A DNA stretch of 64,000 nt from IMG/VR virus record IMGVR_UViG_3300030419_007641, positions 24,992-88,991 of that record; one strand, written 5' to 3'. Shown piece after piece: positions 5,755 through 12,589 of this stretch; the first letter of the stretch is position 1; every line of letters begins with the position of its first letter. Position numbers and translations under genes: made by a program. Below the pieces are notes generated by a model that was given only the letters and a program-made list of their open reading frames with translations, searched no databases and had not been told where the DNA came from. The DNA comes from a virus.

Positions 5755-6915
5755 CGCACTCTCTAAGAATGATTCAACTCTCCTGACTTTCAAGGGGCTT
5801 GACATTTTACGGATTGATTTAGCTTCAATTTGTCTAATTCTCTCACGAGTCACCTCAAACGCATTACCGACTTCTTCTAACGTTCTATTGATACCATCTG
5901 GCATGCCCATCCGCATTCTCAATACTCCGAGCTCACGTGCTGTCATTGACTCAATAGACTCTTTGATTTTGTCTTTGAGCTGACTAAACTTAGTACCTTC
6001 AAACTCTACCTCCTCATCCTCATCCTCAATAAAGTCAGCGATAGTAGTATTACCGTTATCACCCACGGGTGTCTGCAATGAGATGGTTTGCTTAGCAAGA
6101 TTGAGAATGTTTTGCACTCTCTCAGGTGCCATTCCCAATTCATGCCCGAGCTCCTCTACAGAAGGCTCCGATCCAATCTCTTGCAGCATTGCGCGCTGCT
6201 TCTTTAAGATCTTATTGATTGTATCAATCATGTGCATCGGCACTCTGATCGTTCTGCCCTGCTCACATACAGCAGCGCTAATTGCTTGACGTACCCACCA
6301 AGTGGCATAAGTCGAAAACTTGTAGCCTCTCTTGTACTCAAACTTCTCAACAGCTTTCATCAACCCCATGTTACCCTCTTGGATAAGATCCAGAAGACTA
6401 ACTCCGCGCTTGTTATACTTCTTAGCCATCGCAATCACCAATCTCAAGTTAGCTTCGATCATCTCAGATTTTGCTTTGTTGAGATCTTTGAGAGCCTTAA
6501 TCATCTCTTCATTGCCAAGATTAGCAACCTCCTCGCACCAGCCATTGATGACCGATTGCTTGAAGTGAAAGCGCTGGTAGACTCTTCCCGGGTCCTTAGA
6601 CGCGTTTGTACGAGTCGTTAGGACATCAAGCAGATGCTTGAGGCCTTTCATGTAGCGATCTTTCGACTCAGTATTAACTACATCACTGAGCTTGACTTCT
6701 CCGTTTAAGATTTTATGTCCCAGCTCTGTGTAACGCCCGTATGTCCCTACCTGAGCATCTAAAATGCGGTTAGCTTTTCTTTGCGCCCTTTCAATGCGCT
6801 TGAAGATATTAACTTCATCTTCTTTTGTGAGCAACTCATGTTTGCCCATTTCTCGTAAATATACCGCGACTGCATCTCCAGTCGCCCTCTTTGATTTTAT
6901 TTGATTATCCGCCAT
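5752..6915 (-). CDS. primary-type sigma-70 factor, 387 aa
   Basis: A sigma70-family RNA polymerase sigma subunit. A region 1.2-like helix is at about 12-42 (AVAVYLREMGKHELLTKEDE). Region 2 is at about 150-225, with the core-binding and -10-recognition signature from ANLRLVIAMAKKY through LIQEGNMGLMKAVEKFEY to YATWWVRQAI. Region 3 is at about 226-285. Region 4 is at about 322-385, with a helix-turn-helix (TLEEVGNAFEVTRERIRQIEAK). T4-type phages normally encode only the small divergent late sigma gp55, so an RpoD-like factor with all -10 and -35 recognition regions is unusual. It probably captures host core polymerase for a subset of phage promoters (inference). It is transcribed from canonical promoter copy B (6932-6960). 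Confidence 0.92.
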   Translation of the reverse strand: MADNQIKSKRATGDAVAVYLREMGKHELLTKEDEVNIFKRIERAQRKANRILDAQVGTYGRYTELGHKILNGEVKLSDVVNTESKDRYMKGLKHLLDVLTTRTNASKDPGRVYQRFHFKQSVINGWCEEVANLGNEEMIKALKDLNKAKSEMIEANLRLVIAMAKKYNKRGVSLLDLIQEGNMGLMKAVEKFEYKRGYKFSTYATWWVRQAISAAVCEQGRTIRVPMHMIDTINKILKKQRAMLQEIGSEPSVEELGHELGMAPERVQNILNLAKQTISLQTPVGDNGNTTIADFIEDEDEEVEFEGTKFSQLKDKIKESIESMTARELGVLRMRMGMPDGINRTLEEVGNAFEVTRERIRQIEAKSIRKMSSPLKVRRVESFLESA

Positions 6916-6931
6916 AATTCAGCAACACCTA

Positions 6932-6960
6932 AATATACGCTCTTTTTGAACTTGTTTCAA
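6932..6960 (-). promoter_or_regulatory. sigma70-type promoter, copy B, upstream of the sigma gene
   Basis: Minus strand -35 TTGAAA (6955-6960), 17-bp spacer, -10 TATATT (6932-6937). It shares the AAAAGAG run before the -10 and the AAAATAATAGTATAAAGTAG block upstream of the -35 with copies A and C. Confidence 0.75.
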
Positions 6961-6974
6961 CTACTTTATACTAT

Positions 6975-7006
6975 TATTTTACAGGAGTTCCTTACGGAGT
7001 TCCTTA
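6975..7006 (-). promoter_or_regulatory. tandem GGAAC elements upstream of promoter B
   Basis: Minus strand TAAGGAACTCCG directly followed by TAAGGAACTCCTG and then TAAAATA, a tandem duplication of the GGAAC half. The first TAA is the stop of gene 7004-7096. Confidence 0.5.
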
Positions 7007-7096
7007 TAAAATACTAGCAATCCACTTTGATATTGCGGTGATTCCAACCAAAATACCTATTACAATTACTGTGATTGCAGCTAATGTTTCATTCAT
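7004..7096 (-). CDS. single-span membrane peptide, 30 aa
   Basis: MNETLAAITVIVIGILVGI... is one hydrophobic helix (about residues 5-23) with a short polar C-terminal half. The start follows a TATAATA box (7102-7108) and the TAA stop is the start of a GGAAC element. Function unknown; one of several tiny membrane peptides in this arm. Confidence 0.5.
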   Translation of the reverse strand: MNETLAAITVIVIGILVGITAISKWIASIL

Positions 7097-7101
7097 ATCT
7101 C

Positions 7102-7121
7102 TATTATATCAGAGTTCCTTA
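7102..7121 (-). promoter_or_regulatory. GGAAC-TATAATA intergenic element overlapping a stop codon
   Basis: Minus strand: TAA (stop of gene 7119-7550), GGAACTCTGA, TATAATA, GAGAT, ATG of gene 7004-7096. Confidence 0.55.
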
Positions 7122-7550
7122 ATACCACTTAACTGGTTTGAACCGATCGAGAGGATCAAAGAAATCATTAACTATCTCCTTATCCCGAAATGTGTACTGG
7201 CCCTCGGGAGCTATGATAATCTTATCATTTCCTTTTTTATCAGGTCTTGATGCGTCGTATTGAACATGACCAACTGGAATGAGTTGCTTGTCGTTTTTTG
7301 ACGAGGACGGGACGATTATAATATCCCACCCCAAATTATCCGCCGGGTTAATTAGGTTAGGATACTCCCCGTAGTCAAATGGTAATGGAATTTTCTTTTT
7401 ATGACCAAACCCTTTATAGCTTCCTTTAGGGCTGTCTAGATTAATCTTTTGATCAGGTATGTTGCCGATATATGTAACAATCTCTTTAAGTGTAGGGATT
7501 ATCTCTGGCATCTGCTTGGGCTGAGACCAATGCTCTTTGAATAGCCTCAT
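7119..7550 (-). CDS. hypothetical protein, weakly inorganic-pyrophosphatase-like, 143 aa
   Basis: Soluble. The core has strands and acidic turns around residues 45-125: an FDYGEYPNLINPADNLGWD segment, then IPVGHVQY and a GNDKIIIAP segment. The order (Tyr/Pro-containing loop, Asp-rich loop, V-G-x-V, D-K-I-I) recalls soluble inorganic pyrophosphatases. However, the canonical DxDPxD metal site is not clearly present, so activity is doubtful. The C-terminus ends in a conserved-looking FDPLDRFKPVKWY. I am not certain of this assignment. Confidence 0.6.
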   Translation of the reverse strand: MRLFKEHWSQPKQMPEIIPTLKEIVTYIGNIPDQKINLDSPKGSYKGFGHKKKIPLPFDYGEYPNLINPADNLGWDIIIVPSSSKNDKQLIPVGHVQYDASRPDKKGNDKIIIAPEGQYTFRDKEIVNDFFDPLDRFKPVKWY

Positions 7551-7556
7551 GGCTCA

Positions 7557-7868
7557 TTACACAGGCGGCTGCATTTCATTGTGGGCCTCTCCAGTCTTTA
7601 CTACAATAGCACCATAAGCATTGTCCTTTAACTCCCATTCGCCAAACCGGCTGAGAAAATCCATTACATCACTCTCTTTTTCAATAACCTCCTCTTCTGC
7701 CTGAGCATACTCGGCTACTTTATCAAACAAAAAAGCATCACCAAGGTCGGCATATTCTAAATCATTTGTGTCTGTAACTTCTTTAATGTCATACTCGTCA
7801 CTCCACTCTACTCCTTCTAAATTCTCTCTTAAAATTTTCGATGCTTGTTTGTCAAATTCGTTATCCAT
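7557..7868 (-). CDS. acidic protein with capsid-targeting-like N-terminus, 103 aa
   Basis: The N-terminus MDNEFDKQASKILREN is identical to that of the next gene (7873-8187) and ends in L-R-E, matching the (I/L)xE cleavage rule of the T4 prohead protease gp21. The rest is strongly acidic and helical, with a C-terminal beta-like segment. I infer a protein carried into the prohead and trimmed there. Body function unknown. Confidence 0.65.
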   Translation of the reverse strand: MDNEFDKQASKILRENLEGVEWSDEYDIKEVTDTNDLEYADLGDAFLFDKVAEYAQAEEEVIEKESDVMDFLSRFGEWELKDNAYGAIVVKTGEAHNEMQPPV

Positions 7869-7875
7869 GTCTTTA
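7821..7875. repeat. 55-bp perfect direct repeat, copy 1
   Basis: Identical to 8140-8194. It covers the start codon, about 15 N-terminal codons and the few bases upstream of gene 7557-7868. Because even silent positions are identical, the repeat is recent or kept identical by recombination. Confidence 0.9.
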
Positions 7876-8187
7876 TTTATTCTTCTTTAAGTCACTAAAG
7901 ATACCTTCTGGTCCGTATAAATCATCCTTGTCTAGACGTGCTTTTTTAGCTATGTGCTTCAAATAGCCTATTGCTTGCTCTTTATCAGCATGATTATATT
8001 TACTGGAAGTGGCGATATCATTTACAATGTCTTGTAGATCAATCGTGGAAGCGCTTTCCATATCTCCGAGATTATTTTTAAACAGCTCAATATCTCTTTT
8101 CAGGTCATCACTCCAACGCTCTGCAGAGATGTCACCTACATTCTCTCTTAAAATTTTCGATGCTTGTTTGTCAAATTCGTTATCCAT
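7873..8187 (-). CDS. protein with capsid-targeting-like N-terminus, 104 aa
   Basis: Shares MDNEFDKQASKILREN with gene 7557-7868, after which the two diverge. The body is acidic then basic, with helices (LKRDIELFKNNLGDM; HADKEQAIGYLKHIAKKARLDKDDLY). The C-terminal part may fold as a small helical domain. Same inference as its neighbour: prohead targeting followed by cleavage after L-R-E. Confidence 0.65.
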   Translation of the reverse strand: MDNEFDKQASKILRENVGDISAERWSDDLKRDIELFKNNLGDMESASTIDLQDIVNDIATSSKYNHADKEQAIGYLKHIAKKARLDKDDLYGPEGIFSDLKKNK

Positions 8188-8194
8188 GTCTTTA
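8140..8194. repeat. 55-bp perfect direct repeat, copy 2
   Basis: Identical to 7821-7875; spans the start and N-terminal codons of gene 7873-8187. Confidence 0.9.
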
Positions 8195-8389
8195 ATTAGT
8201 CTTTTCTAAATATCTCGATACTGCTTCGTCAAAGGTCTCCTCTTTCTCTTCAGGCTCTTCCTCTTCATCAGCTTCTTTTGCTTTAGAGAGAGCTATAGCT
8301 ACAGCTTGTTTATGTGGCTTACCTTCTCTTTTAGATATCTCAATATTTTGAGAGATAGCCTCGTCTGATGATCCTTTTTTGAGTGGCAT
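8192..8389 (-). CDS. small phage protein (KPHKQAVAIAL family) with C-terminal FDxxVxxYL motif, 65 aa
   Basis: The first 40 residues (MPLKKGSSDEAISQNIEISKREGKPHKQAVAIALSKA, positions 1-37) match a small family common in phages and described as DUF6496-like from memory. A very acidic linker follows, then ETFDEAVSRYLEKTN, nearly the same as the C-terminus of gene 5071-5319. An AATAAATA late box lies upstream of the ATG. Confidence 0.7.
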   Translation of the reverse strand: MPLKKGSSDEAISQNIEISKREGKPHKQAVAIALSKAKEADEEEEPEEKEETFDEAVSRYLEKTN

Positions 8390-8397
8390 GTTATTAT

Positions 8398-8751
8398 TTA
8401 TTTCTTTCCTCCGAAATATTCAGTAGCGTGACCTTCTGATATTAGCATCTGATTAGCATTTTGATCTCCATCTAGACTTAGCAACTCTGCGAGCAATCTA
8501 CCATACTTACCTTTATCGATAGTAGTCTTGACGACAATCGTATCTCCAAATGACTCGAGAATCTCAATGAGTCTTGCTTTTGATGCTAACCCTCTCTTCT
8601 TTTCTTCTAAATCTCTCGTCCTACTCTCAGGAGCGTCAATTCCATAGAGCCTTGCACGCTCCTTTATGTGGATGTTAAATCCAACATCAATTAAAAGATC
8701 GACAGTATCACCATCTACTACTCTTGTTACTTTTGCTTTGTATTCGTACAT
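8398..8751 (-). CDS. staphylococcal-nuclease-type thermonuclease, 117 aa
   Basis: A Ca-dependent SNase-fold nuclease. The signature VVDGDTVDLLID is at about 11-22, RARLYGIDAPESR at about 32-45 (catalytic Arg and Asp) and KGKYGRLLAEL at about 80-90 (second catalytic Arg). No signal peptide is present, so it acts in the cytoplasm or in virions. It is slightly shorter than the classical enzyme (about 140-150 residues mature). It could degrade host DNA/RNA. It lies among genes with prohead-targeting motifs but lacks one itself. Confidence 0.88.
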   Translation of the reverse strand: MYEYKAKVTRVVDGDTVDLLIDVGFNIHIKERARLYGIDAPESRTRDLEEKKRGLASKARLIEILESFGDTIVVKTTIDKGKYGRLLAELLSLDGDQNANQMLISEGHATEYFGGKK

Positions 8752-8752
8752 A

Positions 8753-9067
8753 TTATTCAGGATCTATTCCATATTTTTTCTGAAGTTGTGCCTGTGTCTT
8801 TTCAATCATATCAACATACTGACCGAACACAGGATCATTAGCTAAGTTTATATTTAAAATTTCTAAATTAACCGGTCCGTTATCAGTCTGACTCGCCTTA
8901 AAGTGTACTCCATTCATGATGCGCTCTCCTTGTATGTTAGCCTCGTCCATAAGCCATTTAAATAAGTTTTTTACCTGCCAGGCTACTTGATTAAATTCAA
9001 CGTCAAATTCATACTGCAGACGGGATTCATTGAGTATTTTTACGACCTCTTTATCGAAATTGTCCAT
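8753..9067 (-). CDS. protein with capsid-targeting-like N-terminus, 104 aa
   Basis: The start is set at ATG 9067 (MDNFDKEVVKILNES), since this matches the MDNEFDKQASKILREN N-termini of the two nearby genes and a TATAATAAT box lies just upstream; the longer frame from 9151 overlaps the next gene. L-N-E again fits the (I/L)xE protease rule. The body is mixed alpha/beta with a helical C-terminus (DMIEKTQAQLQKKYGI). Function unknown. Confidence 0.65.
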   Translation of the reverse strand: MDNFDKEVVKILNESRLQYEFDVEFNQVAWQVKNLFKWLMDEANIQGERIMNGVHFKASQTDNGPVNLEILNINLANDPVFGQYVDMIEKTQAQLQKKYGIDPE

Positions 9068-9071
9068 ATTA

Positions 9072-9275
9072 TTATAATGGGTAATCAGCGCTATCGCTAA
9101 GCTTTTCTGTTGCCTTTGGATCTTGGTCTCCGGACTCCTCTTCCGGCTCACTACCGAACTCTGCAGTTTTCTTCTTCAGCTTTCTAAAGTCATCAGCCCA
9201 GGAAGGCTCCTTGTCTATCTTGTCTTGAAAATAATCCTTGAACTTTTTTTTACGTTCGTTAAGCTGACCCGTCAT
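9072..9275 (-). CDS. charged hypothetical protein, 67 aa
   Basis: Basic N-terminal half (MTGQLNERKKKFKDYFQ) and acidic disordered C-terminal half (FGSEPEEESGDQDPKATEK). The ATG is preceded by AATAAATATATAA, a T4-type late box. Function unknown. Confidence 0.6.
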   Translation of the reverse strand: MTGQLNERKKKFKDYFQDKIDKEPSWADDFRKLKKKTAEFGSEPEEESGDQDPKATEKLSDSADYPL

Positions 9276-9289
9276 TTATATATTTATTA

Positions 9290-9418
9290 CTAAAACGGTC
9301 CACATCCAAGAAAGATAGTGCCAAATACCATAAATGCAACCAGTGCAGCTATTACTGACACGAAAAGGAAAACCGCAAGTATAGACAAACTAGTTAGTTT
9401 TATTATGTTAATTATCAT
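9290..9418 (-). CDS. membrane peptide, 42 aa
   Basis: MIINIIKLTSLSILAVFLF... is almost entirely hydrophobic (about residues 8-38) and ends GCGPF. Its start overlaps the stop of the lipoprotein gene 9415-9576 (TAAAATGA), which supports it. It belongs to a run of four short envelope proteins (9290-9864). Confidence 0.5.
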   Translation of the reverse strand: MIINIIKLTSLSILAVFLFVSVIAALVAFMVFGTIFLGCGPF

Positions 9419-9576
9419 TTTACTACAGGAGCAGTAGAGCACTTAATACTCTCTGCAGCCATGGGAGCTATTAAATATTTTTCGAAAATTTCCTCGTTAA
9501 GCTTTCTATTTTTCTGCCAATTTGTAACACAAGAAGTCAGAGACAATGCAATTAAAAGTGTAATATACCTATACAT
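9415..9576 (-). CDS. short lipoprotein, 53 aa
   Basis: With the ATG at 9576 the protein begins MYRYITLLIALSLTSC: a lipoprotein signal with lipobox L-T-S-C and Cys at about residue 16. The mature part is about 37 residues. The start overlaps the end of the adjacent lipoprotein gene. A paired pattern of a small lipoprotein next to membrane peptides recalls spanin-type or immunity modules, but there is no direct proof. Confidence 0.6.
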   Translation of the reverse strand: MYRYITLLIALSLTSCVTNWQKNRKLNEEIFEKYLIAPMAAESIKCSTAPVVK

Positions 9577-9577
9577 A

Positions 9578-9766
9578 CTAATAGTGCCAAAGTTTGTGGT
9601 ATGGTATTGCAATATGTGGCGGGGTAATGACTGGTACCCTAATACCTGTTGGTATTCTGAACGGGCTATATTCAGGCCAGGCCACTGACGCAGAATGCCT
9701 TGTACTACTGCAACTTGATAAAAGTAGAGATCCTCCTACCAAAAATAAAATAGCTAGTTTTTTCAT
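9578..9766 (-). CDS. short lipoprotein, 62 aa
   Basis: With the ATG at 9766 it starts MKKLAILFLVGGSLLLSSC, a clear lipoprotein signal with lipobox L-S-S-C. The mature segment is rich in Pro and aromatic residues (RIPTGIRVPVITPPHIAIPYHK), which may lie along peptidoglycan or the outer membrane. Longer frames upstream overlap gene 9778-9864. Confidence 0.65.
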   Translation of the reverse strand: MKKLAILFLVGGSLLLSSCSSTRHSASVAWPEYSPFRIPTGIRVPVITPPHIAIPYHKLWHY

Positions 9767-9777
9767 GTACTTATATG

Positions 9778-9864
9778 TTAAAAGAAATAAGCTCCGAAGA
9801 AAAGCCCCAGAGCAAACCAGCATGTAATATCAACCAAATGAGCGATTAAGAGTTTTTTGTTCAT
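9778..9864 (-). CDS. membrane micropeptide, 28 aa
   Basis: MNKKLLIAHLVDITCWFALG... is a single hydrophobic helix with two Lys at the N-terminus, ending in FF. It lies just upstream of the lipoprotein gene. Very short, so supported mostly by position and composition. Confidence 0.4.
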   Translation of the reverse strand: MNKKLLIAHLVDITCWFALGLFFGAYFF

Positions 9865-9872
9865 ACGTTATA

Positions 9873-10094
9873 TTAGCTTGGTTCCTTTTCTTCAATTAGA
9901 GTGTCTATGTAACATGATAACTGATTTACTGGTCCGTTAATAGCACAAATCATGTTACATACATTTTCCTCATCACTACGCTCAGATAACGCGTTAATAG
10001 CCGTTAAATTTAACTTAACTATATCCACCATTCGTTTGAGCTCTGTTTCGTATCCCATAAAGGGATATTTATTAATATCCTGGTTATATACCAT
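9873..10094 (-). CDS. hypothetical protein, 73 aa
   Basis: Starts MVYNQDINKYPFMGYETELKRMV. Helical, with three Cys in the second half. Expected to be a small cytoplasmic helical bundle. No family recognised. Confidence 0.6.
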   Translation of the reverse strand: MVYNQDINKYPFMGYETELKRMVDIVKLNLTAINALSERSDEENVCNMICAINGPVNQLSCYIDTLIEEKEPS

Positions 10095-10118
10095 ATTTTT
10101 TTTATAAAACTTTTTACA

Positions 10119-10526
10119 CTAATCAGCTAGTGGAATAGAATATTCGCTTGCTCCTTCAAAAATTGAGCTCAATGCTGGGACTGTAATTTCAGAATATTTT
10201 GCAGTGTCTACGCTTTTGGGCGCATAGTCCCTAAGCTCCTTTTCTTTGTCAAGTCGAATTTGCTTTGCATCTTCTGGCTCTTTTCCAATATGCTCAAACA
10301 TATTTGTTTCCTTATTAAAGGCCATTGCACCGAACTCTTTATCAGGTAAATCCAGGCAATAAAACATATCAGTAAGAGTGTCAATAGCTTCATTCCACCC
10401 TTCATTCCATCCCTTTTCTCCCAGGTCTCCGAAAGCCGGCTCATCGACCTTTAACAATGATAAGTGTTCTAGAATTTGTTTATTAGAGAAGTTATCTCTC
10501 TGCCATTTTGTAGATCTTTCGCTCAT
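10119..10526 (-). CDS. hypothetical protein, 135 aa
   Basis: Starts MSERSTKWQRDNFSNKQILEHLSLL. A helical core (residues about 17-60) contains a repeated G-W-N-E (GWNEGWNEAIDTL). The rest is charged. No motif of a known enzyme seen. Confidence 0.6.
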   Translation of the reverse strand: MSERSTKWQRDNFSNKQILEHLSLLKVDEPAFGDLGEKGWNEGWNEAIDTLTDMFYCLDLPDKEFGAMAFNKETNMFEHIGKEPEDAKQIRLDKEKELRDYAPKSVDTAKYSEITVPALSSIFEGASEYSIPLAD

Positions 10527-10576
10527 ATATTACAGTATTATAAAGTAAGTTGTTATCAAGTCCAGCTTGGTATCAA

Positions 10577-10735
10577 TTAAAATGCTCGGCAAGCGCGCTT
10601 ATTTGCCTGCTTCTTCCTATCAACAAATGTCGGGTTTCTCCTCAATAAAAATCCTTGGACATAACCGGCCCCCTTTGAGAAACTATAGCCCATTTTATCC
10701 ATCTTAGCTTTATGTTTTTCTGCTCTGCTCATCAT
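10577..10735 (-). CDS. small basic protein, 52 aa
   Basis: MMSRAEKHKAKMDKMGYSFSKGAG... with a Lys/Arg-rich C-terminus (RRNPTFVDRKKQANKRACRAF). Two consecutive ATGs are available. Likely nucleic-acid binding by composition only. It fills most of the 10527-10758 gap. Confidence 0.5.
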   Translation of the reverse strand: MMSRAEKHKAKMDKMGYSFSKGAGYVQGFLLRRNPTFVDRKKQANKRACRAF

Positions 10736-10758
10736 CTATATTATATAAAAGTTTCTTA

Positions 10759-10827
10759 CTAGATTCCGTCTGGATACTTGTCATGTGCGAGTATCAATAT
10801 AACTATAATGAGGATAATTACTATCAT
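10759..10827 (-). CDS. membrane micropeptide, 22 aa
   Basis: MIVIILIIVILILAHDKYPDGI: an all-aliphatic helix. Its ATG overlaps the TGA of gene 10824-11201 (ATGA), the main support. Function unknown. Confidence 0.4.
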   Translation of the reverse strand: MIVIILIIVILILAHDKYPDGI

Positions 10828-11201
10828 AATGCTACCTTTCTTACAGCGTCAGCGATGGTGCGGATATCCTCGTCATCACCAGGCCATGCTCCGAGCTCCC
10901 GCCAGCCGACCATCTCGCAGATGTAGTGTCTGGTTGGGCCGCGCACTCCTCCCTCTTGGATGGAGATGGTGTCGCTGACCATCATATTGCGGACCTGGGC
11001 GTTTAAAAATCTCTGACTCTCTCTTTGTGAGCCTCTGTTCCACTCACACCACATCAGCTCTAGGACATCGTCGTTGGAGAGCTTCTCGTCGAGGTATCGC
11101 ACCTGGTGGAAGACGGCGCCTGAGTCATGATACCTGATTGAAATCTTCAGGCGGCGCTTGGATGAATCGGGTGAGTAATTGTTTACCGCTGGCATATCCA
11201 T
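10824..11201 (-). CDS. hypothetical protein, 125 aa
   Basis: Starts MDMPAVNNYSPDSSKRRLKISIRYHDS, with a beta-rich first half and aromatic-rich second half (WCEWNRGSQRESQRF; GWRELGAWPGDDEDI). Visibly higher GC than neighbouring genes, so possibly acquired separately. The start follows a GGAAC-type element at 11202-11220. Confidence 0.6.
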   Translation of the reverse strand: MDMPAVNNYSPDSSKRRLKISIRYHDSGAVFHQVRYLDEKLSNDDVLELMWCEWNRGSQRESQRFLNAQVRNMMVSDTISIQEGGVRGPTRHYICEMVGWRELGAWPGDDEDIRTIADAVRKVAL

Positions 11202-11218
11202 ATTATATACTTGTTCCT

Positions 11219-11404
11219 TTACAGCAAACCAACTGTCGATTCCATTTTAGCTCTCGCGATTATAGTACTTTGTCTACTAAAGCGTGTAGTTTCTTTGATA
11301 ACTTCTTCTTCTACATATGGTTTCGGGAGTGGAAACCCTTGCCGTTTTTTAATCTCTTGAACTTCTCTGAGAGTTGGTAACTTATTAGTTGGTTGTCCTT
11401 CCAT
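11219..11404 (-). CDS. hypothetical protein, 61 aa
   Basis: MEGQPTNKLPTLREVQEIKKRQGFPLPKPY... : a short helical N-terminus, a Pro-rich centre and a helical tail. A GGAAC-TATAATA element (about 11410-11429) lies directly upstream of the ATG. Function unknown. Confidence 0.6.
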   Translation of the reverse strand: MEGQPTNKLPTLREVQEIKKRQGFPLPKPYVEEEVIKETTRFSRQSTIIARAKMESTVGLL

Positions 11405-11409
11405 ATGAA

Positions 11410-11429
11410 TATTATATGAGAGTTCCTTA
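11410..11429 (-). promoter_or_regulatory. GGAAC-TATAATA intergenic element overlapping a stop codon
   Basis: Minus strand: the TAA stop of gene 11427-12536, then GGAACTCTCA, TATAATA, and the ATG of gene 11219-11404. Confidence 0.5.
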
Positions 11430-12536
11430 TTGTGGAGTAGGTGATATCCACTGGGAAACTACACGCCCCACTGCGCGTTCCATTCCCAATGTAGCCCAAT
11501 TATAAATTGGCATACCTGCTACAACTGGTTCATTTACTAGCACCTCAGACCATTGAGCTGACAGCTCGTCCCATGCTTGTATAGAGTATCTAATATTACT
11601 ACCAGCGGATACCCAGCTTACAACAAATAGATCTTGATGTAAATCTATTGTAACAGCTACCTCTGGCACAGGGGGAGCATCCGGAGGAGCTGTAGTTACT
11701 TTGGTAGCAAAAGGATTGCATATTGCAATATTACCTCCTGGTCCTTTAGTTTGAATTACAAAAGATTGTGTCAGTAGTACGTGTCCCATATCTTCATCGC
11801 CCCTACCTACTTGCTTCCAACCCTCGGTAAAAAAGGGCGGTATTGGTTTTGTATAAAAAAACTGAGTATAGCCGTGAGGATGTGCGTTCCACACCCCATT
11901 AGGCAACCATAAAACGTCGCCTGAATTCAGCTGGTCGTTTTTTGTATACCCCGGAGAATCTTCAATACCGGTGTAGCGTAAAGGTATGCCAACAGGACCA
12001 CTACGACTAAAAAAATTGAAAGTACCGGATTTTGCTTCGTAGTTTGTACACGGTGGTATATTAAGAATATAGGCAAATGCCACACTATGAGTATTAGGCC
12101 GGTCAATTGCTCCGCTCCCACTCTGTAAAAATATACTAGCATTTTGAGGTATCTTTACAGTACTAGCATCTAAATCTCCTTGCCCTATCTGTTTCCATCC
12201 CTCTGTAAAAAAAGGCCATTGAGGCTTTTGGTAATAAATTTGGGACCAATAATCCGTTTCCGGGTCATTAATCCATATTTTATCAGCTTCTGTAAAATCA
12301 CCTTGGGCTAGACCAAATTGATTGCTTATGCCAAAGATTTCTTCAATTGTGGACGGCCCTTTTGTAAACGCCGGGGACCCTACTAAGGTAAAATGCCCTT
12401 GTTTTCCATTTGGACCCACATGCTGTATAGTCTGAGTATGAAAGCCAAACGGAGTAGAAATAGACGTCTGAGCATAGGTTGCTGTTCCTAGAACAATAGA
12501 AGCTAGGAGTCCAAACAAGCTTGCCAACACCTTCAC
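11427..12536 (-). CDS. secreted two-repeat protein of verrucomicrobial type, 369 aa
   Basis: A GTG start at 12536 follows a CATAAATA late box (12542-12549). Residues 1-22 form a signal peptide (VLASLFGLLASIVLGTATYA). Two related units follow, near 95-145 and 228-272, each with PFFTEGWKQ(I/V)G(Q/R)GD then a hydrophobic strand. From memory, this layout resembles the secreted family TIGR02597 that is expanded in Verrucomicrobia. The C-terminal ~90 residues look like a fibronectin-like beta domain. Its role in infection is unknown; a host-surface or exported matrix protein is the best inference. It supports a verrucomicrobial host. Confidence 0.75.
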   Translation of the reverse strand: MKVLASLFGLLASIVLGTATYAQTSISTPFGFHTQTIQHVGPNGKQGHFTLVGSPAFTKGPSTIEEIFGISNQFGLAQGDFTEADKIWINDPETDYWSQIYYQKPQWPFFTEGWKQIGQGDLDASTVKIPQNASIFLQSGSGAIDRPNTHSVAFAYILNIPPCTNYEAKSGTFNFFSRSGPVGIPLRYTGIEDSPGYTKNDQLNSGDVLWLPNGVWNAHPHGYTQFFYTKPIPPFFTEGWKQVGRGDEDMGHVLLTQSFVIQTKGPGGNIAICNPFATKVTTAPPDAPPVPEVAVTIDLHQDLFVVSWVSAGSNIRYSIQAWDELSAQWSEVLVNEPVVAGMPIYNWATLGMERAVGRVVSQWISPTPQ

Positions 12537-12589
12537 ATAAATATTTATGTAAATATGAACGAGTTATCGCGATGTTGGTATAAAAATGG

